From CAIUSP01 sp964594365 (GTDB lineage Bacteria; Actinomycetota; Thermoleophilia; Solirubrobacterales; 70-9), in NCBI GenBank assembly GCA_964594365.1, contig CAZQMB010000030.1, positions 1-12,471 of the forward strand: 12,471 nt of DNA, in the 5' to 3' direction. A program made the position numbers and the translations under genes. The notes beneath the pieces were generated by a model, which was not told the DNA's origin, did not search any database, and saw only the letters and a list, made by a program, of their open reading frames with translations. Positions 6,995-12,471 of the stretch are shown piece after piece (the first letter of the stretch is position 1; every line of letters begins with the position of its first letter).

Positions 6995-7903
6995 TCAGTG
7001 GCTTTCGGCGACAGCGCCGCCGACGTAGATCGCTGTGAGCGTGGCAAAGATGAACGCCTGAAGCGTTGCCACCAGGCCCACCTCGAAGAGGAAGAAGGCG
7101 AGTGCCATGGGCAGCGTCAGCGCGCCCAGGGCGGAGAGACCCAGCAGGACGGCCAGCCCACCGCCCATGAAGAGCAGGAGGAGGTGGCCAGCGAGGATGT
7201 TCGCGAAGAGTCGGACAGAGAGCGAGATCAGCCGCACGAACTGCGAGACGACTTCGATCATGAAGATGGCGGCCTTGCCGAACGGGTTCATGTCCTCGAG
7301 TCCGGAGGGCAACCAACTGGCGAAGTAGGGGAACACACCCTTGGCCCGGATGCCCTCGACGTGGTATCCGAACCAGACGACGAGGGTGAGGGCGAGCGGG
7401 ATGGAGATGTTCGCGGTCGCTGCGTAGAGCGCGAAGGCCGGCATCTCGAGCCCGAAGATGTTGACCGTGTGCTCGGTGTTGGTCGGCAGGGGCAGGTAAC
7501 CGATCATGTTCGAGAACCAGATGAAGAAGAAGACCGCAGCGAGGAACGGGAACCAGCGACGGGCGAGCGCTCCGTCGAGGTTGGTCCCGGTGATGTTGTT
7601 CCGGGTCAGGTCGTAGGCGACCTCGACGGCCGTCTGGGTCCGATTCGGCTTCTGCTGCATCTTGCGAGCGATCGCGACCATCACGGTGATGGTGAGGATG
7701 CTCGCGATCATCAGGTACATCACCGCCTTGTTGATGGAGAAATCGATACCGGCGATGGTGATGTTGATCCACGGCTCCAGCTTGAACTCGTTCTGCGGCT
7801 TGAACGCCTCGTTCTTGCCGGAGCTGCCGAAGATCACGGCCAGGGCGACGGCGACCAGGAGATAGATGGTGATCCCGGTCAGGACCTTTACGCGAGTGCT
7901 CAT
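6995..7903 (-). CDS. atpB: ATP synthase Fo subunit a
   Basis: The 302-residue membrane protein is the stator subunit a, which forms the two proton half-channels against the c-ring. Several hydrophobic segments are visible: about 8-26, 58-79, 118-136, 155-177, 236-258 and 266-296. The essential arginine is R231 in LSVRLFANILAGH (228-240), with E217 and Q282 (LQAFIF) at positions expected to line the channel. The N-terminal region (about 27-57) contains a polar stretch before the amphipathic segment. ATG 7903 overlaps the stop of the AtpI-like gene by ATGA, a classic coupling arrangement. GGAG lies 10 bases upstream, a usable but weak site. Confidence 0.98.
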   Translation of the reverse strand: MSTRVKVLTGITIYLLVAVALAVIFGSSGKNEAFKPQNEFKLEPWINITIAGIDFSINKAVMYLMIASILTITVMVAIARKMQQKPNRTQTAVEVAYDLTRNNITGTNLDGALARRWFPFLAAVFFFIWFSNMIGYLPLPTNTEHTVNIFGLEMPAFALYAATANISIPLALTLVVWFGYHVEGIRAKGVFPYFASWLPSGLEDMNPFGKAAIFMIEVVSQFVRLISLSVRLFANILAGHLLLLFMGGGLAVLLGLSALGALTLPMALAFFLFEVGLVATLQAFIFATLTAIYVGGAVAESH

Positions 7904-8292
7904 CGGGCCACCGCTCCGCCCTCGGCCTCCGACTCGTCTCCCTCGAGCAGCCTGCAGAGCGCTTGGCCGATCAGATACGAGGTCACCAGGGCCGCTGCGA
8001 GCAGCGCAGCCGAAAGACCGGCCTCACGATCGGAGAGCCCGACCAGCAGCACGGCCAGGGTGATCAGCCAGACCCGACCCAACCCGGCCCCAGCCATCAG
8101 TCCCATCGCGCCCCTGCGGTTGCCGGCCGCGAGCGAACGCTTGGCGCGGCGCTCAGCGACCGTGTGGATCAACCGAGTGGCGATCCAGACGCCTCCGCAG
8201 ACCGCGTAGCCGACCAACGGCGCGTCGAGCGCGATGAATACCGGCAAAGCGGCTACCAGAACGGCGATGTCGAACCAGCGTAGAAAGCTCAA
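7900..8292 (-). CDS. Small four-helix membrane protein in the atpI position
   Basis: The 130-residue protein has four probable membrane segments (about 8-24, 26-44, 64-87, 91-113) with a basic loop (47-60, ERRAKRSLAAGNRR) after the second and an acidic C-terminus. It sits directly before atpB and overlaps it by 4 bases (ATGA). Size, topology and position match AtpI-like proteins and the small membrane protein Rv1303 found before atpB in mycobacteria. AtpI in other bacteria helps c-ring assembly or Mg2+ supply, and that role here is inferred from position only, since I recognise no diagnostic motif. The start appears to be TTG at 8292, preceded by AAGGG (8302-8298) with a 5-base spacing; no ATG or GTG near it is better supported. 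It is likely the first gene of the atp transcript. Confidence 0.8.
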   Translation of the reverse strand: MSFLRWFDIAVLVAALPVFIALDAPLVGYAVCGGVWIATRLIHTVAERRAKRSLAAGNRRGAMGLMAGAGLGRVWLITLAVLLVGLSDREAGLSAALLAAALVTSYLIGQALCRLLEGDESEAEGGAVAR

Positions 8293-8427
8293 TTTTTCCC
8301 TTGGTTGTGGCCGTGGTTGGCCTGGTAATTCGATCTGAACGCAGCCGGGACACGTGGAAGTTGCGTCCGTTGGCCTGCGAAGGCTGATGCTATCCGAAAG
8401 GCGTCCGCGGGCGACTTCAGGAGCGGG
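8293..8427 (-). promoter_or_regulatory. Spacer before the AtpI-like gene, probable site of the atp operon promoter
   Basis: This 135-base gap is the largest in the window and separates wecA from the atp genes. It ends in AAGGG plus AAAAA before the TTG start. A 9-base sequence (CAGGCCAAC on the minus strand) occurs twice, at 8377-8369 and 8324-8316, exactly 53 bases apart. Weak -10-like hexamers are TAGCAT (within GGATAGCATC, near 8390) and GAATTA (near 8330), but neither has a good -35 partner, so no promoter can be placed firmly. No terminator-like hairpin with a T-tract is seen after wecA, so read-through from the upstream genes remains possible. Confidence 0.35.
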
Positions 8428-9702
8428 TCACGAACCGCGGCGCTTTGCGGGCGTAGAGCGCTTACGCCCCCCGCCGCCCACCACCTTCATCTCACCGGTC
8501 TTGGGATCGAGGCGAGAGGTCTTGCCGGTCTTCGGGTCTCTGGTCTCGAACCGGCCGGTCTCGAGCTCCTTGACCACTCCCTGGTCGACCGCCGCAGTCC
8601 GTGCCTTGCCCTTGCCGCCCCCGGCCTGACGCAGGCGGATACGACGCAACTTGAGGATCTCGAGGACCACGATCACGTAGACGCTGGCTGCGAGCGCGAG
8701 CATGATGAGCAGCACCATCACGATCGTCCAGACGAGGTCGAAGTTGCCCCGGTCGTCGCTGTAGGGCACGAAGCGCAGAGCCAGCGCCAGGCCTGCCAGC
8801 ACCAGGGTCCAGCCGTACAGGTAGGCCAGGGTGCGCCGCTGGGAGAAGCCGATGTTCGCCATCCGGTGGTGGAAGTGCCAACGGTCCGCCTGATAGATCG
8901 GACGCCGGTACTTGAGGCGCTTCGCGACCACGAAACCGGTATCGAGGATCGGCACCGCGAGGATCACCAGCGGAAGGGCGAGCGCGAGAGCCGCGTTGGT
9001 CTTCAGCGAGCCGAGGATCGCGACGGTCGCGAGCAGGTAGCCGAGCAGGTTCGATCCGGTGTCGCCCATGAAGCTCGAGGCCGGGGGGAATCCGTGGCGG
9101 AGGAAGCCGAGCGAGGCTCCGGCGGTGAGCGCCGCGAGCACGCCGGCTTCGTAGCGTCCGAGAGAGATGGCGATGATCGCGAGGGTGACTCCCGAGATCG
9201 CGCAGACCCCTGATGCGAGGCCATCGACGCCGTCGATCAGGTTGACGATGTTGATCACCGCCACGATGCCGAAGATCGTGATCGGGTAGGCGACCCAGCC
9301 GAGACTGAATCCCCCGATGAAGGGGAGCGTGGTCACGTCGACCACCACATCTCCGAGGAAGACGGGGATCAGGGCACCGAAGATCTGGCCTCCGAGCTTC
9401 GGTAGCGCCGGGAGCTCGAAGACATCGTCCAAGACGCCGACGCCGGTGATCACCACCGCACCGCCGAGGATGGCGAAGGTCTGGCTGTCGTAGGGCAGCC
9501 AGATCAGACCCGCGGCCAGCACCGCCACGAGGATGGCGAGGCCGCCGAGCTTCGGCGTCGGAACGTCGTGCAGCCCCCGCTCCGAAGGCTGATCGATCGC
9601 CCCGATCCGTCGGGCAATCGACTCTGCCGAGGGAACCAGGAGCCACGCAACGCTTGCCGCGAACAGGAAGGAGAGAATCGCGTCCCAGGTGGTGAGCCGC
9701 AT
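8428..9702 (-). CDS. wecA: WecA/TagO-type undecaprenyl-phosphate glycosyl-1-phosphate transferase
   Basis: The 424-residue integral membrane protein belongs to the MraY/WecA family, which transfers a sugar-1-phosphate (GlcNAc-1-P in WecA) from a UDP-sugar to a polyprenyl phosphate to begin a lipid-linked glycan. Motifs seen are PTPKLGGLAI (48-57), DDVFELPALPKLGGQ (92-106, Asp pair), NLIDGVDGLASG (154-165), FMGDTGSN (211-218) and the HxHH motif WHFHHRM (275-281), which marks WecA/TagO rather than MraY. About ten or eleven hydrophobic segments span residues 5-350. An unusual basic, glycine-rich cytosolic tail (about 351-424) carries two DPKTG units. ATG 9702 has no clear Shine-Dalgarno sequence. 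A wecA gene just before the atp operon is also known in mycobacteria. The exact sugar is inferred. Confidence 0.92.
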   Translation of the reverse strand: MRLTTWDAILSFLFAASVAWLLVPSAESIARRIGAIDQPSERGLHDVPTPKLGGLAILVAVLAAGLIWLPYDSQTFAILGGAVVITGVGVLDDVFELPALPKLGGQIFGALIPVFLGDVVVDVTTLPFIGGFSLGWVAYPITIFGIVAVINIVNLIDGVDGLASGVCAISGVTLAIIAISLGRYEAGVLAALTAGASLGFLRHGFPPASSFMGDTGSNLLGYLLATVAILGSLKTNAALALALPLVILAVPILDTGFVVAKRLKYRRPIYQADRWHFHHRMANIGFSQRRTLAYLYGWTLVLAGLALALRFVPYSDDRGNFDLVWTIVMVLLIMLALAASVYVIVVLEILKLRRIRLRQAGGGKGKARTAAVDQGVVKELETGRFETRDPKTGKTSRLDPKTGEMKVVGGGGRKRSTPAKRRGS

Positions 9703-9729
9703 CAGGGCATTGTCACCGACGCAGCGGAC

Positions 9730-10737
9730 CTAGCGGGCGATCCGGAGGATCGCCTCTGCCAGCGGGCCGGGATCGCGCGGGTCCAGCGGGCCGACCGGGG
9801 CTTCGCGCTTGCGCAGGTCGATCCCTGATGCATCGGTCAACACCTCGAGCCTGCCTCGAGCGATCAGCTCCTCGTCCACCGCTCCCATCCGGCCAGCGAA
9901 GATCGTATAGACGGGGGTACCGAGCGCCACCGCCTCCCGATTCATCGTGCCCCCGGCGCTGACCACCAGATCCGCGTAGGCGATCAGGCTCTGAGCGTCG
10001 ATCGCCTCGTCAGGGACTATCAGCGAGGGCGCGGCGAGAGCGTTCAGCCGTTCCCGCTGCGCATCGGTCCGCGGGATCACCACCGAGACCGTCCCCGTCG
10101 CTCCAGCGAGACGCTGGATCACGGCTTCGTAGAGGGGGTTGTCAGCGTGGTACTCCGAGGTCTCGGGCGGCGGACGAACCACCACGACGACGGGATCTCC
10201 CTCGATTCCGAGCGAGGGGATCAGCCCCGGATCGGGCTCGAAGTCGGCCAGGTAGTAGTCCTCTTTCAAGCCGGCATAGCGGAAGAGCCGGTCCGGCCGG
10301 GCGCCGGCGGCTTCCATCGCAGGTACCGGGATCGCGTCGGGGGCGAGAACCAGAGCGGCTGCTCGGAAGGCCACTTTTCGCTGGCGGCCGGCGAACTCGT
10401 AGTCGTTCATCTGGGCGAGTGGGATGCCGAGCGCTCGAGATACGAGCGAGGCGTCCACCGATCCGTGGGCGAGAGCCAGATCGAACTCCTGCTTGCGGGC
10501 CCAGCGATAGAGGGCGGCACTACGGCTGGCGAGGGCCGTGACCTTTCCGACCTTGCCGGCACCTCCGTGCTCACCGAAGGACTCATACGGGATCCCGAGG
10601 AGATCGAGGATGCCCTCGGTCTGACCGTACCTGCGAGCGGTCACTACGACCTCGTGGCCTTCCGAGGTGAAGCGCTCTATCAGCGGCCGCAGGACCAGCG
10701 GGTGAGCCGCCGCCGTGCAGTCGACCCAGATCCTCAC
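9730..10737 (-). CDS. DUF354 family glycosyltransferase-like protein
   Basis: This 335-residue soluble protein resembles DUF354, a family with a GT-B-type two-domain architecture related to MurG and UDP-GlcNAc 2-epimerases whose biochemical role is not established. Recognisable parts are the N-terminal strand with HPLVLRPLIERF followed by GHEVVVTARRYGQT (about 12-41), VVVRPPPETSEYHADN (about 195-210), SAGGTMNREAVALGTPVYT (about 264-282) and a C-terminal helix. No signal peptide or membrane segment is seen. The start is GTG at 10737; no ATG is available nearby and the protein begins like the family (MRIWVDCT). It lies 12 bases after glyA and 27 bases before wecA, so co-transcription and a role in a surface-glycan pathway with WecA are plausible but unproven. 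Confidence 0.85.
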   Translation of the reverse strand: MRIWVDCTAAAHPLVLRPLIERFTSEGHEVVVTARRYGQTEGILDLLGIPYESFGEHGGAGKVGKVTALASRSAALYRWARKQEFDLALAHGSVDASLVSRALGIPLAQMNDYEFAGRQRKVAFRAAALVLAPDAIPVPAMEAAGARPDRLFRYAGLKEDYYLADFEPDPGLIPSLGIEGDPVVVVVRPPPETSEYHADNPLYEAVIQRLAGATGTVSVVIPRTDAQRERLNALAAPSLIVPDEAIDAQSLIAYADLVVSAGGTMNREAVALGTPVYTIFAGRMGAVDEELIARGRLEVLTDASGIDLRKREAPVGPLDPRDPGPLAEAILRIAR

Positions 10738-10749
10738 CGGACCCAGGCC

Positions 10750-12033
10750 TTACGCCGCTGCTGGTGTGAGCTGCGGGTAGAGCGGGTACTTCTCGGCCAG
10801 AGCGCGGGTGCGCTCGCGAAGTGCCTCGCGCTCTGCCTCGAAGTCATCGGCCATGAGCGCAGCGGCGATCACCTTGCCGACCTCTCGCATGTCGTCGGCT
10901 TCGAACCCGCGGGTGGTCAGGGCCGAGGTACCGATCCTGAGCCCCGAGGGGTTCATCGGCGGCTTCTCGTCGAAGGGGATCGAGTTGCGGTTGACGGTGA
11001 TCCCGACGGCCTCCAGCCGGTCCTCGCCCTCCTGGCCCTCGAGGCCGGTCGGGTTGAGATCGACCAGCACCAGATGCACATCGGTGCCCCCGGTCAGGAC
11101 CTCTGCCCCGCCGGAGATCAACTCCTCGGCGAGAGCGCGGGCGTTCTCGATCGTCTGGCGCTGACGCTCGCGGAATGCTTCGGACTGGGCGATCCGGAAC
11201 GCGACCGCCTTGGCCGCGATCACATGCATCAGCGGACCACCCTGCTGGCCCGGGAACACGGCGCGGTTGAAGTCCTTCTCGTACTCCTCGCGGGCGAGGA
11301 TGATCCCGCTGCGCGGGCCGCAGAGGGTCTTGTGGACGGTGGTGGTCACGACATCGGCGTGTTCGACCGGGTTCGGATACTCGCCTGCGGCGACGAGCCC
11401 GGCGAAGTGAGCCATGTCGACCATCAGCTTCGCCCCTACGGAATCGGCGATCTCGCGGAAGGCGCCGAAGTCGAGCTGGCGCGGATAGGCCGACCAGCCG
11501 GCGATGATCAGCTTCGGCTTGTGCTCGTTTGCGAGGCGCTCGACCTCCTCCATGTCGACCAGGTAATCCTCGCGGCGCACGTGGTAGGCGGCGGGGTCGT
11601 AGAGGGTCCCGGACACGTTCAGCTTCATCCCGTGAGTCAGGTGTCCGCCGTGGTCGAGAGCGAGGCCCAGGATGCGATCGCCGGGATCGAGCAGCGCCAT
11701 GAAGACCGCGTTGTTGGCCTGAGCACCTGAGTGAGGCTGGACGTTCGCGTACTCGGCCCCGAAGAGCTCCTTCGCGCGATCTATGGCCAGCTGTTCGGCG
11801 ATATCTACCTGCTCGCAGCCGCCGTAGTAGCGCTTGCCCGGGTAACCCTCCGCGTACTTGTTCGTGAGCACCGAGCCGACCGTCTCGAGGATCGCCTGGG
11901 GCACGAAGTTCTCGGAGGCGATCATCTCGAGGGTCTGTTGCTGTCGCGAGATCTCACCGTCTACCGCGGCGGCGATCTCGGGGTCTACTTCGGAGAGAGG
12001 TGCTGTCTGGAAGTCTTCGGGCAGGTCGGTCAT
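10750..12033 (-). CDS. glyA: Serine hydroxymethyltransferase
   Basis: The 427-residue PLP enzyme interconverts serine and glycine with tetrahydrofolate, supplying one-carbon units. Seen are EMIASENFVP (36-45), NKYAEGYPGKRYYGG (58-72), the PLP-binding and acid residues in VDMAHFAGL (205-213, D206 and H209), the Schiff-base lysine K235 in TTTVHKTLCGPRSG, the PGQQGGP segment (261-267) and RIGTSALTTRG with R366. The C237 after TL replaces the more usual Arg of HKTLRGPRG. Length is normal. ATG 12033 is supported by AAAGGAG (12047-12041), 7 bases upstream, which overlaps the rpiB stop codon, so rpiB and glyA are probably translated in a coupled way. Confidence 0.98.
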   Translation of the reverse strand: MTDLPEDFQTAPLSEVDPEIAAAVDGEISRQQQTLEMIASENFVPQAILETVGSVLTNKYAEGYPGKRYYGGCEQVDIAEQLAIDRAKELFGAEYANVQPHSGAQANNAVFMALLDPGDRILGLALDHGGHLTHGMKLNVSGTLYDPAAYHVRREDYLVDMEEVERLANEHKPKLIIAGWSAYPRQLDFGAFREIADSVGAKLMVDMAHFAGLVAAGEYPNPVEHADVVTTTVHKTLCGPRSGIILAREEYEKDFNRAVFPGQQGGPLMHVIAAKAVAFRIAQSEAFRERQRQTIENARALAEELISGGAEVLTGGTDVHLVLVDLNPTGLEGQEGEDRLEAVGITVNRNSIPFDEKPPMNPSGLRIGTSALTTRGFEADDMREVGKVIAAALMADDFEAEREALRERTRALAEKYPLYPQLTPAAA

Positions 12034-12048
12034 CTGGCTTCTCCTTTA
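12034..12048 (-). promoter_or_regulatory. Ribosome binding site of glyA overlapping the rpiB stop
   Basis: The string TAAAGGAG contains both the rpiB stop TAA (12048-12046) and the Shine-Dalgarno AAAGGAG (12047-12041), 7 bases before the glyA ATG. It confirms the glyA start and indicates termination-reinitiation between the two genes. Confidence 0.75.
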
Positions 12049-12471
12049 CGCGTTCTCGATGGCGGAAATCTCTTCGACCCGGCGCTCGTGGCGGCCGCCC
12101 TCGAACTCGGTCTCGAGGAAACGCGACATGATCGCCTCGGCCTCGGACTCGGTCAGCCTGCGCCCGGCGAGTGCCAGCACGTTCGCGTCATTATGACGAC
12201 GGCTCATCTCGGCTTCCTCGGGATCGTGGGCGTTTACCGCTCTGATCCCGTTCACCTTGTTGGCGACGATACTCACCCCCACCCCTGATCCACAGACCAC
12301 GATGCCGCGCTCGGCCTCGCCATCTGCCACCAGATGGGCGGCCTTGGAGGCGAACTCCGGGTAATCCACCGAATCCTCGGAGTCGGTCCCCACATCCATC
12401 ACCTGATGACCTTCGGCCTCGAGGACGGGCTTGATCGCCTGCTTCATCTCGAAGCCGGCATGGTCTGATCC
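12046..12471 (-). CDS. rpiB: Ribose-5-phosphate isomerase B, 5' end cut by the window
   Basis: The open frame runs from the right edge with no start inside the family's expected N-terminus. The first visible residues are GSDHAGFEMKQAIKP, which match the usual RpiB beginning (M-x-x-x-x-x-S-D-H-A-G-F), so only about the first five to ten residues are missing; the ATG at 12447 is internal, not the start. The enzyme interconverts ribose-5-phosphate and ribulose-5-phosphate. Seen are DHAG (visible residues 3-6), DYPEFA, the catalytic cysteine in VVCGSGVGVSIVANKVNGIRA, RRHNDANVLALAGR and EGGRHERRVEEI near the end. The cysteine form resembles E. coli RpiB rather than the mycobacterial type, which lacks that Cys. 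The stop is shared with the glyA ribosome binding site. Confidence 0.96.
   Translation of the reverse strand, partial: GSDHAGFEMKQAIKPVLEAEGHQVMDVGTDSEDSVDYPEFASKAAHLVADGEAERGIVVCGSGVGVSIVANKVNGIRAVNAHDPEEAEMSRRHNDANVLALAGRRLTESEAEAIMSRFLETEFEGGRHERRVEEISAIENA

Noticed and set aside
6975..7772. Possible fusion protein ending in the c subunit
   Set aside because: The upstream part is an out-of-frame reading of atpB. A strong ribosome binding site and normal length mark ATG 6974 as the real start of atpE.
6998..8209. Plus-strand open frame (403 codons) antisense to atpB and the AtpI-like gene
   Set aside because: The product is a run of charged residues typical of the reverse strand of membrane-protein genes.
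10147..11730. Long plus-strand open frame (527 codons) antisense to glyA and the DUF354 gene
   Set aside because: It crosses two well-supported genes on the opposite strand, with no recognisable motif and biased composition; a shadow frame.
12046..12447. rpiB starting at ATG 12447
   Set aside because: The frame continues upstream into the conserved SDHAGFE motif, so this ATG is internal and the gene is cut by the window edge.

Overview
This is a GC-rich bacterial chromosome window in which every credible gene lies on the minus strand, so the genes read from the right edge to the left. The core is a complete F1Fo ATP synthase operon in the classical order a-c-b-delta-alpha-gamma-beta-epsilon (atpB to atpC), preceded by a small four-helix membrane protein in the atpI position. 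Upstream of that lie a WecA-type polyprenyl-phosphate glycosyl-1-phosphate transferase, a DUF354 glycosyltransferase-like protein, glyA and rpiB (cut by the right edge). Downstream of atpC is an M20-family metallopeptidase, cut by the left edge.

The order rpiB-glyA-...-wecA-(small membrane protein)-atpB strongly suggests an actinobacterium. In Mycobacterium tuberculosis a WecA gene (Rv1302) and a small membrane protein (Rv1303) also sit directly before atpB, and rpiB-glyA near atpI-atpB is also known from Firmicutes. Unlike mycobacteria, b and delta are ordinary separate subunits here, with no b-delta fusion. A deep-branching actinobacterial class such as Thermoleophilia would fit, but that is inference from gene order and general character, not a measured phylogeny.

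Layout from right to left: rpiB (partial) 12471-12046; glyA 12033-10750; DUF354 protein 10737-9730; wecA 9702-8428; a 135-base spacer that probably holds the atp promoter; AtpI-like protein 8292-7900; atpB 7903-6995; atpE 6974-6699; atpF 6688-6095; atpH 6090-5551; atpA 5529-3916; atpG 3911-2982; atpD 2930-1497; atpC 1487-1071; M20 peptidase (partial) 1016-1. Gaps inside the atp block are 50 bases or less and several genes overlap or nearly touch, so translational coupling is likely. No stretch over 300 bases lacks a gene. I see no tRNA, rRNA, CRISPR array, insertion sequence or phage gene.

Functionally the window is housekeeping. It encodes a proton-type ATP synthase, the first membrane step of a lipid-linked glycan pathway with a glycosyltransferase-like neighbour, one-carbon/serine-glycine metabolism (GlyA), the pentose phosphate pathway (RpiB) and an amidohydrolase-like peptidase. 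I found no undescribed system. The points worth a second look are lineage-specific: an acidic C-terminal tail on alpha, an acidic loop in gamma, a basic repeat-bearing tail on WecA, non-ATG starts, a hairpin before atpD and a spaced direct repeat in the presumed atp promoter region.
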